In this document: positions 35,271 through 44,353 of the stretch, in pieces | Layout of the letters: every line of letters begins with the position of its first letter | How positions within the stretch are numbered: position 1 is the first letter of the stretch | Position numbers and translations under genes: made by a program | From: CAYQXJ01 sp964421565 | GTDB lineage: Bacteria > Planctomycetota > Brocadiia > SM23-32 | Reading direction: 5' to 3' | Assembly: GCA_964421565.1 (NCBI GenBank) | Contig: CAYQXJ010000002.1 | Location: forward strand, 124,001-188,000 | DNA length: 64,000 nt | Notes under the pieces: generated by a model | What the model was told of the DNA's origin: nothing | What the model saw: only the letters and a program-made list of their open reading frames with translations | The model's database searches: none

Positions 35271-36230
35271 GTGGAAGCTCAGCGCATAGATGAGGTTGTC
35301 GCCAGTATGTGCCTGAAGGCGCTGCACGGGGCCCAGTACGCTGCCGTTCGGGTGTTTTGTGGCCTGCTGGGTCGGTTGCCCTGGGGGCTCAGCCGCCGAT
35401 TGGGGCGCCTGATTGGCCACCTCTGTTACCTTATGGATCGTCGCTCGCGCAAGGAGCGCACCGTCGCTAACCTGCAGCAGGCCCTGCCGCACCTGAGCAA
35501 GGCAGATGCGGTTTGCATCACGAGGCGGGTGTACTGCCACCTGGCGGAGTCCGTGGTGGACCTGCTCCAATGCTCGCGGCGCATGCAGGGCAGCGATGGC
35601 ATGGAGATGTTCGAAACCGTAGGGTTTGAGAAACTGGCCGGTACGGAGGGCGGGGTAGTCTTCACCACGGGGCACTTCGGCCACTGGGAAGTGCTCGGAA
35701 CCGCGGCGTCCCTGCTGGGTTACCCGGTCTGGACCGTTGGGCGCGGCTTTGAGAACCCTCACCTCGACGGTTTCGTGCAGCGCCTGCGGGGTGTGACGGG
35801 GCAGCGAATGCTGCCCAAACACGGCGCAGCGGCACGCATGTTCCGCCTGCTTAAGGAAGGCCAGAACGTTGCCTTGCTGATCGACCAGGACGCCCGTCGG
35901 CATGGGATATTCGTCGACTTTTTCGGGCGTCCGGCCAGCACACCTCACCTTGCGGCACGGCTGTGCGTGCGCACGGGCGCGCCGGCCGCCTTTGTCTACG
36001 CACAGAGGATCTGCGGGCAGAACCGCTTCCGTGTCGTCTGCCGAGACGTCGTGCGCGCCCGCCCGGGCGCCGACCCCCGCGAGGAAACGCGCCGCATCAC
36101 TCAGCAGCTTACCCACGACCTGGAGCAGTTGGTGCGCCGCCATCCGGACCAGTGGCTCTGGTTGCACAGGCGTTGGAAGACCTGGCCCGGCAAGTATGGC
36201 GACTCCTCCTTGCGCCAATCTTCGCTGTGA
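35271..36230 (+). CDS. LpxL/HtrB-family acyltransferase
   Basis: Inner-membrane acyltransferase of the type that adds secondary acyl chains to lipid A. TGHFGHWEVLGTAA contains the HxxxxE catalytic pair (about residue 128). LIDQDARRHGIFVDFFGRPA and PDQWLWLHRRWKTWP are conserved blocks, and the N-terminal GLLGRLPWGLSRRLGRLIG matches the membrane-associated start. Length is 319. GTG 35271 abuts the uvrA stop. It supports an LPS-type outer membrane; other polyprenol or phosphoinositide acyl transfer is the alternative. Confidence 0.85.
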   Translation: MEAQRIDEVVASMCLKALHGAQYAAVRVFCGLLGRLPWGLSRRLGRLIGHLCYLMDRRSRKERTVANLQQALPHLSKADAVCITRRVYCHLAESVVDLLQCSRRMQGSDGMEMFETVGFEKLAGTEGGVVFTTGHFGHWEVLGTAASLLGYPVWTVGRGFENPHLDGFVQRLRGVTGQRMLPKHGAAARMFRLLKEGQNVALLIDQDARRHGIFVDFFGRPASTPHLAARLCVRTGAPAAFVYAQRICGQNRFRVVCRDVVRARPGADPREETRRITQQLTHDLEQLVRRHPDQWLWLHRRWKTWPGKYGDSSLRQSSL

Positions 36231-36306
36231 AAGGTCCGCGGGTTCTTCTAAGATGTGCCTGTGCTGGTTGCAGCGCGCGGAACGCCGGATGAAGGGTGGA
36301 CAGGCC

Positions 36307-37131
36307 ATGACGCGGAAAGCAGTAGTGTTGGCGCGCGGGCTCGGCACACGCATGCGGCGCGAGGCCGAAGACGTGCAACTGAGCCAGCAGGCCCTGCGCG
36401 CGGCCGAGCGCGGCCACAAGGCACTGATGCCGCTGCGGGGGCGTCCCTTCCTGGACTACATTGCTGATAGCCTGTTGCGCGCGGGCCTGAATGAGCTTGC
36501 CTTCGTTGTCGCTCCCGACGCGGATCCCATGAGGGCTGCTGCTGAGCGCATCTCGGCCGTTTCTGGCGCCCACGTCGAGTGCGTGGTGCAGCAAGAAGCT
36601 CGGGGCACCGCCGATGCGGTGGTCGCGGCCGAGGACTTCGTGGCGGGCGAGCCATTCGTCGTGTGCAATGGCGACAACCTCTATCCAGACGCCGCCCTCT
36701 GTGCCGCGACTTCCAGGCAGGACAGTGCCTGCTGGGTGGTCGCCTTCGACCGAGAAGCCCTGGTGCGGGAAGGTAACATCGAGCCGGAAAGAGCACGGGC
36801 CTTCGCCGTGGTCATCCTGGGCAGCGGGCAACGGCTGCGTGGGATCGTGGAGAAACCCGAGCAGCCCGAGCAGTACAAACAGGAGGGGCGGCTCTGGATA
36901 AACATGAATCTCTACCGCTTTACTCCGGCCATCTTCTCCGCTTGTCGTGCCATTGAGCCGGATCCCTTGCGGCAGGAACTGGAGCTGACGACGGCTGTGG
37001 CCCTGCTGCTGGCTCGAGGAGAGCCGGAGTTCGGCGTTCTGCCATGTGAAGGGGGAGTGCTCGACCTGACTGCGCGCGCGGACGTGCCGGCCGTGGAGCG
37101 CGCTTTGGGCGACCGCTGCCTCTCATTCTGA
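36307..37131 (+). CDS. Sugar-1-phosphate nucleotidyltransferase
   Basis: NTP_transferase fold. KAVVLARGLGTRMRREAED is the GxGTRxR loop that binds the NTP. The lysine in HKALMPLRGRPFLDYI, FVVCNGDNLYPDA (metal Asp) and GIVEKPEQP are typical of glucose- or mannose-1-phosphate nucleotidyltransferases. There is no left-handed-helix acyltransferase tail. Length is 274. ATG 36307 is used; ATG 36289 would add six residues. The exact sugar and nucleotide cannot be read. It lies between the lipid-A-type acyltransferase and a PHP enzyme. Confidence 0.82.
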   Translation: MTRKAVVLARGLGTRMRREAEDVQLSQQALRAAERGHKALMPLRGRPFLDYIADSLLRAGLNELAFVVAPDADPMRAAAERISAVSGAHVECVVQQEARGTADAVVAAEDFVAGEPFVVCNGDNLYPDAALCAATSRQDSACWVVAFDREALVREGNIEPERARAFAVVILGSGQRLRGIVEKPEQPEQYKQEGRLWINMNLYRFTPAIFSACRAIEPDPLRQELELTTAVALLLARGEPEFGVLPCEGGVLDLTARADVPAVERALGDRCLSF

Positions 37132-37151
37132 AGACTGCAAGAGTTCTGCAC

Positions 37152-37985
37152 ATGCAACTGGGCGACCTGCATATCCATACTGCGGCCAGTGATGGCTTCC
37201 TCACCCCCGATCAGGTTGCCTGCCGAGCGTCTGAGGGCAACCTGGATTTCTTCGCTGTGACGGATCACAACGCCGTCTGTGGCATCGAGCCAGCCCGCAG
37301 TGCCCTGCCCAGTGGCGGGCCACGGCTGATAAACGGTGTGGAACTGAGCGCCCAGCCCGACGACGAGAACGAGATCCATATTCTCGGCTACGGGTTCGAC
37401 CCGCAGAACCACCAACTGCGGGAGGTCTGCCGTGAGATTGTCGCACGCAAGAAGGAGCAGATCCTCCAGATCGTGCACCGTATGCGCCGTGAGGGCGTCG
37501 ACATTGACGCTGCGGGCCTCCTGACGAAAGACGACGAAACGTACACGGGCCGGCCCGTTATTGCCCAGCACCTGGTCAGTCGCGGCGTCGTGCGCAGTCG
37601 GGGATCGGCCTTCGGCAGGTATCTGGGCAGCGGCGCACCCACCTTCGTGCCTATGCGCGGCTATAGCCCGCTTCGCTGCATCGAAGCATTACGCGGAGCC
37701 GGCGGTCTCGCCGTGTTGGCGCACCCGACGATAGGCATGGTGGACCGGTGGCTGGAGCCACTCGCCGGCATGGGCTTGCAGGGCATTGAAGCCTACCGCC
37801 CTCGCCTTGCAGGCAACGAACAGCTATACATTGAGAAAGCCGCCGAGCACTTCGGGCTCTTCGTGACCGGTGGGTCAGACTGGCACGGACGAAGCAAGGA
37901 AGACCCGATCGGCGCATTCGCAGTGCCTGAGAAGTACCTGGAAGGCTTTTTCGACGCTCTTCAGCGCTGCTCATTTGGCGACTGA
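37152..37985 (+). CDS. PHP-domain phosphoesterase (TrpH/RNase AM-like)
   Basis: A 277-residue PHP protein: GDLHIHTAASDGFLTPDQV (residues 4-22) holds the first metal histidines, FFAVTDHNAVCGI the third motif, NGVELSAQ the glutamate, LAVLAHPTIG the fourth histidine and TGGSDWHGRSKED the last pair. This matches the YciV/TrpH branch, which includes 5'-3' exoribonucleases and 3',5'-nucleoside bisphosphate phosphatases. It is the last of a tight four-gene run from uvrA. Confidence 0.87.
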   Translation: MQLGDLHIHTAASDGFLTPDQVACRASEGNLDFFAVTDHNAVCGIEPARSALPSGGPRLINGVELSAQPDDENEIHILGYGFDPQNHQLREVCREIVARKKEQILQIVHRMRREGVDIDAAGLLTKDDETYTGRPVIAQHLVSRGVVRSRGSAFGRYLGSGAPTFVPMRGYSPLRCIEALRGAGGLAVLAHPTIGMVDRWLEPLAGMGLQGIEAYRPRLAGNEQLYIEKAAEHFGLFVTGGSDWHGRSKEDPIGAFAVPEKYLEGFFDALQRCSFGD

Positions 37986-38047
37986 TGCCGCCCTTCCGAG
38001 GCCGCCTACCATCGCCAGCGCGCCGCGCAACTGCCGGTGCCCATGGT

Positions 38048-38077
38048 TTGACGGACCAGCGCGGGGCCCGCTACAAT
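38048..38077 (+). promoter_or_regulatory. Sigma-70 promoter for the STN-domain gene
   Basis: TTGACG (38048-38053), 18-base spacer, TACAAT (38072-38077), about 30 bases before ATG 38108. Confidence 0.7.
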
Positions 38078-38107
38078 ACGGTAATGGCAGGAAATAGAGG
38101 GTCAGGT

Positions 38108-38962
38108 ATGAAAACGAAGTGGACGGGACCTTTGCTGGTCATGTTTTTTCTTCAGGCTGCTTTGCCCCTGACGGCTATGTCCGACGTTGCGGTGCTGGCC
38201 GACGGCAGCACGGTGGAGGGCAACATCCGTGTGGCCCGCGGCTATGTGATCGTGGAAAACCGAAACGGAGTGTTGCGACTGCCGCAGTGGCGTGTGCAGC
38301 ATGTGGCCACCGCGGATGCGGAACTACAGCACAATGGTCCATGGGATGAGGCTACAGAACAGCCGAAGCGGGGCGACGTGGCCCCACGCGAACCGGCCCC
38401 AGTAGCGAGGGCGGCGCCAAGGACGGCGACCACCGAACAGGCAGGGCCCCCGTCTGTCCGGGCTGTTCTTGAGCAGAAGGTCGACATTGATTTTGAGGCG
38501 ACACCGTTGGTCGACGCTCTCGACTATTTGAGGCAGGTGACCGGGGCGAATGTGGTGGTGCACGAGTCTGTGCGTCGCGACGTTGTCGGAGTTCACATGG
38601 CTCTGCGCGACGTCCCTGTCCGGACGGTTCTCGACGTTCTGTTGAAACCGCGAGGCTTCGGCTACCAGGAGCGACCAGGCGAGATCCTGTACATCGGCCC
38701 CCGAGTCCAGACGCTGCAGTTGCGCGTCTACCCCGTCACAGACTTGCTGGTGAGCACTGAGGACACGGGCACCGCAGAGGGCGCACGCGGCGGAGCTGGG
38801 CGCGGTGGGGGACAGCTTAATCCCCAATTCGGCTTCGAAGCCGGGCGCGCCCGCATCTCGGCGGCCCCTTCATCCTCGCAGTCCCCGCAGTACCTGCGGG
38901 CTCAGGCCCTGGTCGAACTCATTCGCCAGTCCTGCGGGCGGGCCGGCTGGCAAGCGCGCTAA
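38108..38962 (+). CDS. Secreted STN-domain (secretin/TonB short N-terminal) protein
   Basis: A 284-residue exported protein. Signal peptide at 1-27 (LLVMFFLQAALPLTAMS); a small N-terminal beta domain (DVAVLADGSTVEGNIRV); a Pro/Ala linker; then an STN domain at about 118-198 (VDIDFEATPLVDALDYLRQ; VHMALRDVPVRTVLDVLL; YQERPGEILYIGP). The next segment LQLRVYPVTDLLV starts like the N1 domain of secretins, and the protein ends at LVELIRQSCGRAGW with no secretin barrel. Its own promoter and terminator suggest a complete short gene. It may act as a pilotin-like or signalling adaptor. Confidence 0.75.
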   Translation: MKTKWTGPLLVMFFLQAALPLTAMSDVAVLADGSTVEGNIRVARGYVIVENRNGVLRLPQWRVQHVATADAELQHNGPWDEATEQPKRGDVAPREPAPVARAAPRTATTEQAGPPSVRAVLEQKVDIDFEATPLVDALDYLRQVTGANVVVHESVRRDVVGVHMALRDVPVRTVLDVLLKPRGFGYQERPGEILYIGPRVQTLQLRVYPVTDLLVSTEDTGTAEGARGGAGRGGGQLNPQFGFEAGRARISAAPSSSQSPQYLRAQALVELIRQSCGRAGWQAR

Positions 38963-38987
38963 GTGTTCGGCCACGGGTTTCGCAATA

Positions 38988-39031
38988 CGCGCAGGTCGGC
39001 GCACAACGCTAACCTGCGCGGAGCTTTTTTT
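38988..39031 (+). terminator. Intrinsic terminator after the STN gene
   Basis: CGCGCAGGT (38988-38996) and ACCTGCGCG (39012-39020) form a perfect nine-base stem with a 15-base loop, then GAGC and seven T (39025-39031). The four-base offset before the T tract makes it weaker than canonical. nrnA starts 18 bases later, with no promoter visible between. Confidence 0.65.
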
Positions 39032-39048
39032 CGGCAACGGGTCGGCCC

Positions 39049-40056
39049 ATGCCTCCGAGAGCACAACAGGTGACTGAGGAAGGTCTCCACGAAGTATGGA
39101 ACGCCCTCACCGATGGGCGGCCGGTAGTGATCACCTCTCACGTGCGGCTCGACGGCGACGGGCTGGGCTCATCGCTCGCCGTGTGGCATGCGCTGCGCAG
39201 CGCCGGAGTGCAGTGCTGCGTTGCCCTTCAGCCGCCCACGCCGACGACGTTCGACTTCCTGCCAGGCACAGAACACATCGCTACAAATGCCGCGGCGCTG
39301 CCGGAGCGCTATCACCTGGCAGTCATTGACTGTGGGAACGTCGGTCGCCTGGGTGAACTGGGGGGGGTATTGAACGGTGGCGGATACACCATCAACATAG
39401 ACCATCACGCGTCGAATACGCTGTTTGGCGATTTGAACTACGTGAATGTGAAGGCCAGCTCGTGCGGGGAGATGGTACACCACCTGTTCGGCGCCGTGGG
39501 TGTGCGCATAGACCGCCCCATCGCAGAATGTCTCTTCGCCGCCGTAGTCACCGACACCGGGCAGTTCTCACATGAGAATGTTACTTCGGCGGCATTTGCC
39601 ACTTGTGCCGACTGCGTCCAGGCGGGGGTTCGCCCGCACGAGTTGGTCCAAAAGCTCTTCTTCTCGCCTACTCAGCAGCAGATGCGACTGCGTCACATGG
39701 CTACCGGCACCTTGCAGTTTCACGCCTCCGGGCGCATAGCCACCATGGCGGTAACACTCGATATGTTCGCCCAGACAGGGCTCGGCCCGATTGACACGGA
39801 AGGCTTTGCGGACATACCCATCGAGGTGCGCGGGGTGGAAGCGTCGGCGTTACTGAAAGAGATGCCTGACTGCGACTACACCAAGGTCAGCATGCGCAGC
39901 AGGGGAAGGGTGGATGTCTGTGCCGTGGCCCGCTCCTTCGGCGGAGGGGGGCACACACACGCGGCGGGCTGCGAGGTCATGGAGGGCCTGGAGAGCGCGC
40001 GTTGCAAGATAGTGCGGGCGCTCCGCGAGCAGTTCGGCCAGAGCACTGATGGATGA
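39049..40056 (+). CDS. nrnA: DHH-family phosphoesterase, NrnA-like
   Basis: Nano-RNase/pAp phosphatase or cyclic-dinucleotide phosphodiesterase type. DHH-domain motifs: TSHVRLDGDGLGSSLA (usual DPDA is DGDG here), AVIDCGNVGRLGE, the INIDHHASNTLFGDLN triad and VVTDTGQFSHENV. The DHHA1 domain shows SFGGGGHTHAAGCEV. Length is 335. GTG 39070 is an alternative start. rbfA and truB, its common neighbours, are absent; dxs follows on the same strand. Confidence 0.9.
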   Translation: MPPRAQQVTEEGLHEVWNALTDGRPVVITSHVRLDGDGLGSSLAVWHALRSAGVQCCVALQPPTPTTFDFLPGTEHIATNAAALPERYHLAVIDCGNVGRLGELGGVLNGGGYTINIDHHASNTLFGDLNYVNVKASSCGEMVHHLFGAVGVRIDRPIAECLFAAVVTDTGQFSHENVTSAAFATCADCVQAGVRPHELVQKLFFSPTQQQMRLRHMATGTLQFHASGRIATMAVTLDMFAQTGLGPIDTEGFADIPIEVRGVEASALLKEMPDCDYTKVSMRSRGRVDVCAVARSFGGGGHTHAAGCEVMEGLESARCKIVRALREQFGQSTDG

Positions 40057-40110
40057 GCCTGATGGCGTCGGCGTGCCTTTGGGCCAAGGGTTTTATGTAA
40101 GAAGGGCACA

Positions 40111-42003
40111 ATGAGTTCACTGCTGAACCGCATCAGCGAGCCGGCCGACCTCCGGGGGATGAGCATTGATCAACTGGATGAGCTGGCAGAGGAGATCAGG
40201 CAGCTTATCATCCGCGTGGTCTCCACCAACCGCGGCCACCTGGCCAGCAACCTCGGAGTCGTCGAGCTAACGCTGGCTCTGCACTACTGCTACGATTTTG
40301 CTGTGGACCGGCTGGTCTGGGATTGTGGCCATCAGGCTTATACGCACAAGATTGTCACCGGGCGGCGCCGGGAGTTCGAAACGCTGCGCCAGCGTGAGGG
40401 CATCAGCGGCTTTGCCGACTGGCGGGAGAGCTGCTACGACGCCTTCCACTTCGGCCACACGGCCACGAGCATCAGCGCCGCGCTGGGCCTTGCCTGTGCC
40501 GACGCTACGCTGGGTCGCGAGCGGGACGTCGTGGCGGTCATTGGCGACGGAGCGGTGGCCAGTGGCATGGCGTTCGAAGCGCTCAACCATGCCGGAGCCA
40601 GCGGGCGCGATCTGCTGGTGGTGTTGAACGACAATAAGATGAGCATATCGCGTTCGGTGGGTGCGATTGCGCGCTACCTGAGCAGACTGCGCACCAGCAA
40701 GCCTTACACCGAAGCTCGCCAGGAGTTGCAGGACCTGGTGGCTCACCTGCCCCTTGTAGCCGAGACGTTCGAAGGTTTCGTGGGCAAGGTCGCCGACGGT
40801 ATTCAGACGGCGCTCACACCGGGCGGCCTTTTCGTGGACCTGGGCTTTCGCTACTACGGTCCCGTCAACGGTCACAGCCTGCCGGAGCTGGTCAGCACCA
40901 TTCGCCACATGCGGATGCTCCGGGGGCCGCGGTTGGTGCACGTTTTGACCGAGAAAGGCCGTGGCTTCGAACCTGCCCGAAAGGACCCCACTCGCTGGCA
41001 CAGCAGCAAACGGTTCGACCTCGATGGCGAGCAGCTAAGCCTGGAGAGTCCGGCTGAAGGCCCACCATCCTGGTCGCAGGTTTTCGGCCGTGCCATCTGC
41101 GAACGTGCCGAAAGCGATGAGCGCATAGTGGCCATAACGGCGGCTATGCCGGACGGAACGGGCCTGACGCAATTCGCGGAGCGGTTCCCCGACCGATACT
41201 ACAACGTGGGTATCTGCGAGCAGCACGCGGTTGGCCTGGCCAGTGGGCTGGCGCGCGGTGGGCTTCGGCCCGTTTTCGCGGTCTACTCTACGTTTCTGCA
41301 GCGCGCCTTCGACCAGATTCACCACGATGCTGCCTTGCAGGAGGCCCCCATCGTCTTCTGCGTTGACCGGGCCGGTCTCGTGGGCAGCGACGGACCGACC
41401 CATCACGGGCTCTATGATGTCGGGTACTGTCGCGCTGTTCCAGGTTTGACCGTCATGGCGCCCCGCAACGCTGCCGAACTGGTTCACATGCTCGGCCTGG
41501 CTCTTTCCATGGACAAGCCTTCGCTGATTCGTTACCCGCGTGAGGACGTGCCTCCGAGAGCGGGCGACGACAAATGTGACTTTGGCGTTGGGGAGGGCGA
41601 GCTCTGCCGTGAAGGCGCCGATGGAGCGATCATCGCCTTCGGCGCGACCGTGCCGCGTGCACTTGTCGCTGCCCGCATTCTGGCGGAGGAGCTCGGCATC
41701 GAGGTGGCAGTTGTCAACGCGCGCTTTGCGGCACCGCTGGACGAGGACCTGCTGGCCGATGTGGTTCGGCAGCACCCGGCGGTCATCATCGCGGAAGACC
41801 ATTGCGTGGCGGGTGGCTTCGGCGCTGCGGTGCTGGAACTGTTGAGCCGGCGTGGGGTGTGCTCTGAGCATGTGAGGCTGGCAGGTGTTCCCGTTGAGTT
41901 CGTGGCCCACGCAACACGGGCGCAGCAGTTCGACATGCTCGGGCTCGATGGGCCCGGGCTTGCCGGGCGGCTGCGCACCTTGATCCGTGAGGTGGGCGGC
42001 TGA
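40111..42003 (+). CDS. dxs: 1-deoxy-D-xylulose-5-phosphate synthase
   Basis: Thiamine-diphosphate enzyme that joins pyruvate and glyceraldehyde-3-phosphate, the first step of the MEP isoprenoid pathway. RGHLASNLGVVELTLALHY, WDCGHQAYTHKIVTGR, the ThDP-binding VIGDGAVASGMAFEALNHAG ending in NDNKMSIS, and the transketolase-C-type FDQIHHDAALQEAPIVFC are all present. Length of 630 is standard. The 5' spacer holds AGAAGGGC before the ATG. Confidence 0.97.
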   Translation: MSSLLNRISEPADLRGMSIDQLDELAEEIRQLIIRVVSTNRGHLASNLGVVELTLALHYCYDFAVDRLVWDCGHQAYTHKIVTGRRREFETLRQREGISGFADWRESCYDAFHFGHTATSISAALGLACADATLGRERDVVAVIGDGAVASGMAFEALNHAGASGRDLLVVLNDNKMSISRSVGAIARYLSRLRTSKPYTEARQELQDLVAHLPLVAETFEGFVGKVADGIQTALTPGGLFVDLGFRYYGPVNGHSLPELVSTIRHMRMLRGPRLVHVLTEKGRGFEPARKDPTRWHSSKRFDLDGEQLSLESPAEGPPSWSQVFGRAICERAESDERIVAITAAMPDGTGLTQFAERFPDRYYNVGICEQHAVGLASGLARGGLRPVFAVYSTFLQRAFDQIHHDAALQEAPIVFCVDRAGLVGSDGPTHHGLYDVGYCRAVPGLTVMAPRNAAELVHMLGLALSMDKPSLIRYPREDVPPRAGDDKCDFGVGEGELCREGADGAIIAFGATVPRALVAARILAEELGIEVAVVNARFAAPLDEDLLADVVRQHPAVIIAEDHCVAGGFGAAVLELLSRRGVCSEHVRLAGVPVEFVAHATRAQQFDMLGLDGPGLAGRLRTLIREVGG

Positions 42004-42008
42004 CCTAC

Positions 42009-43067
42009 CTAATGCACGGCATCCAATAGGTCCGAAAGCCTGAACTCCCTCAGGCCTGTGTACCTATCGGCCGCCCCGTAGTAGATGAGCAGTCGGTCGC
42101 CTCGACTCACGACGCCCGTGGGGAACACGACGCCGGGAACGAAACCCGCCTGCTCGAACTCGGCTTCGGGTGTCATCACCGGCTCGCGCGAGCGTGCCAG
42201 GGCTTGCGAGGGGTCTCTAAGGTCAAGGAGGAGGGCGCCCGCCGAGTAGGGTCCAACGACGCCGGGCCTGGGGTCGGGCGCCTTGCCATGGTACAGCAAC
42301 AGCCACCCGTGCTCAGTCGGCAATGGAGGTGGACCTGCGCCGGTGCGGCCGCGCTCCCACTCCGCGTGCCCGCCACATAGCGGTTCATGCTGTCCCCAGT
42401 TCAGCAGGTCCGGCGAACTGGCGAGCCACATGCCGGGGGGTGAGAAATGCATCCTGGGGTTGGGTCGGTGCACGGCGAAATAGCGCCCGCCGATGCGTTC
42501 TGGAAAGAGGACTACATCCTTGTTTTCAGGAGGGAAGATGATGCCGTGTCGCTCGAACCCTCTGAAGTCCAATGTAGAGGCAAGAGCGGTTGCGGCGCCG
42601 TGCGGGCCGACGGCAACGTAGGTGATATAGTAGCGCCCATCCAGGTGGGTTATGCGGGGGTCTTCCAGGCCGTAGACCTCGTAGAGCATCTGCGGAACCA
42701 GGCGCCCTGCCGCGATCTCCTGGAAGCTTGTGCCGTCCGAACTGCGATAGGTTCTAATGTGCGAAAGAAAGGTCAGGCGTAGTGCGCCGGTTGACTTGAC
42801 CCGTACCACTCGTGGGTCCTCATGCTCAACATCCTGCTGCCGCATCCAATCTACCACGGTGCCCCGTCCCGGGTCCCACCGCGGGAGTCCCACTTGGCCG
42901 GGGCGTTGCTCGGCCGGCTGTTCGGCCACGCGCGCCGCGAGGACGATTTGGCCGTTGACGATTGCAGCCCCGGGGTTGAAGACGCCACAGACCTCAAAGT
43001 TATTCCTCGAGGGATTTACATCTTGAGGGCGGAGCACACACGTGGCTTGCCGGCGCGTCGCAGTCAC
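42009..43067 (-). CDS. Glycoside hydrolase family 130 protein (glycoside phosphorylase-like)
   Basis: Five-bladed beta-propeller of GH130, enzymes that phosphorolyse or hydrolyse beta-mannosides. NNFEVCGVFNPGAAIVNG, the general-acid region VYGLEDPRITHLDGRYY, HRPNPRMHFSPPG, and GAGPPPLPTEHGWLLLYHG with DLRDPS match. Length is 352 from GTG 43067, which has AAGGAG seven bases upstream and overlaps the oxidoreductase stop as GTGA, so the two are translationally coupled. Substrate is not resolved; manno- or N-glycan-derived oligosaccharide is typical. Confidence 0.87.
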   Translation of the reverse strand: MTATRRQATCVLRPQDVNPSRNNFEVCGVFNPGAAIVNGQIVLAARVAEQPAEQRPGQVGLPRWDPGRGTVVDWMRQQDVEHEDPRVVRVKSTGALRLTFLSHIRTYRSSDGTSFQEIAAGRLVPQMLYEVYGLEDPRITHLDGRYYITYVAVGPHGAATALASTLDFRGFERHGIIFPPENKDVVLFPERIGGRYFAVHRPNPRMHFSPPGMWLASSPDLLNWGQHEPLCGGHAEWERGRTGAGPPPLPTEHGWLLLYHGKAPDPRPGVVGPYSAGALLLDLRDPSQALARSREPVMTPEAEFEQAGFVPGVVFPTGVVSRGDRLLIYYGAADRYTGLREFRLSDLLDAVH

Positions 43068-44188
43068 CGTTCGTCTCCTTCCCGCGCCAACAGGTCTGCC
43101 TCGATCGCCGTTGCCAGGGCTCTGCGAGCATCCTCGGCCGTTACCAGGCGGTGGTGGGCTCTGTCTCTTATCCATGCCACCTGGTCGCTCAGCATGGCCA
43201 TGAGCAGCTCGCCGTAGCGTTCGTCCTTATCCTGTTCGGTGCCCCCCGTCAGCTCGACCATGGCATCAACCTCCAGTCGCTTGTGGCGCCCCGTGCAGAT
43301 ACGCTCTTCGCCCCCGTATGACTCAACCGTTCGCGAAACCGCTCCAGGGAACGCCTGGCTCAGGCGTCGGGCTGTTTCACGATCCACGATGCCTTTCAGG
43401 CGGAAAGCCGTCGGGATCCAACCGGCCAGCGTCACGTCGCCGCGCTCAAACACGAGGCGCAGTTCCTGGCGGTCGAGGCGCTCAGGCTGGTGGAAGCCGT
43501 GGTAAATGTGTGCGGTTACCTCGCCGGCGTAACGGAGCGAGCACTGCACCGCCTCCTCAATATTGGTGCCCGGGCGCACGCAGCGCTGAGCCGACTCGAC
43601 CCTGGCAGGTCCGAGCCAGCCTTCGAGCATGTCAAAGAAGTGCAAACCGTGTTCGATGAATATGCCACCGCTTAGTTCACGGTTCCAGAACCAGTGCTCC
43701 GGCGGCAGGGGCTCATCCTTGGCGTAGTTCTCGAAGTACGCGTGCAGCGGCTCGCCGAGAAGATGGTCGCGCACAACGCGGCGGACGGCGTCGTAGAGAG
43801 GGTTGTAGCGTTGCATCAGGTTGCACGCCAGCAGGGCGTTCCGCTCTGCTGCAGATTCCAGCATCCTGTCGGCCTCTGGCAGGCTGAGAGCAAGGGGCTT
43901 CTCAACAACCACGTGCTTGCCTGCTTGAAGCGCGAGCATGGCCTGCCGATGATGTAGAAAGGGCGGCGTGGCGATATACACCAGGTCGACGTTGCGGTCT
44001 GCCACCAGTTCTTCTGCTGAGGATACCGTCCGCGCGCCGAAGTGGACCTCGGCAGCATGTGCAGCATCGGGGTCAGCGTCGGCGACTACGCGAAGCTCGA
44101 CGCCTGGCAGGCGAGTGAAATGACGGAGGGCAAACTGCGAGAAGCTGCCAAAGCCGACAGCGCCGAGATGAACGGTCTTCTTCGCCAT
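43064..44188 (-). CDS. Gfo/Idh/MocA-family oxidoreductase
   Basis: NAD(P)-dependent sugar oxidoreductase family. The Rossmann start HLGAVGFGSFSQFALRHF, DLVYIATPPFLHHRQAML, the EKP motif HVVVEKPLAL and the GGIFIEHGLHFFDMLEG histidine region are seen. Length is 374. ATG 44188 is chosen because the Rossmann strand follows directly. It is coupled to the GH130 gene by a four-base overlap and probably processes the sugar that enzyme releases or uses. Not a close paralogue of the one at 53540. Confidence 0.86.
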   Translation of the reverse strand: MAKKTVHLGAVGFGSFSQFALRHFTRLPGVELRVVADADPDAAHAAEVHFGARTVSSAEELVADRNVDLVYIATPPFLHHRQAMLALQAGKHVVVEKPLALSLPEADRMLESAAERNALLACNLMQRYNPLYDAVRRVVRDHLLGEPLHAYFENYAKDEPLPPEHWFWNRELSGGIFIEHGLHFFDMLEGWLGPARVESAQRCVRPGTNIEEAVQCSLRYAGEVTAHIYHGFHQPERLDRQELRLVFERGDVTLAGWIPTAFRLKGIVDRETARRLSQAFPGAVSRTVESYGGEERICTGRHKRLEVDAMVELTGGTEQDKDERYGELLMAMLSDQVAWIRDRAHHRLVTAEDARRALATAIEADLLAREGDER

Positions 44189-44303
44189 GGTTGCCCCCGG
44201 AACATTTGCGTTCGCGAACCGATCTTCCGCTATTCTGGCATGTTCTACTTCACATGCAAAGCGGAACAGTTGTTGTGGCGACGGTTCAGGTGTCTGGCAC
44301 TGG

Positions 44304-44332
44304 TTGCGTGACCGGGGTGGTTGCACTGTAAC
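44304..44332 (+). promoter_or_regulatory. Possible promoter for proB
   Basis: TTGCGT (44304-44309), 17-base spacer, TGTAAC (44327-44332). Both boxes are imperfect but spacing is ideal and it sits just ahead of proB. Confidence 0.3.
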
Positions 44333-44353
44333 GGAGATGCACAAACGGCTACC

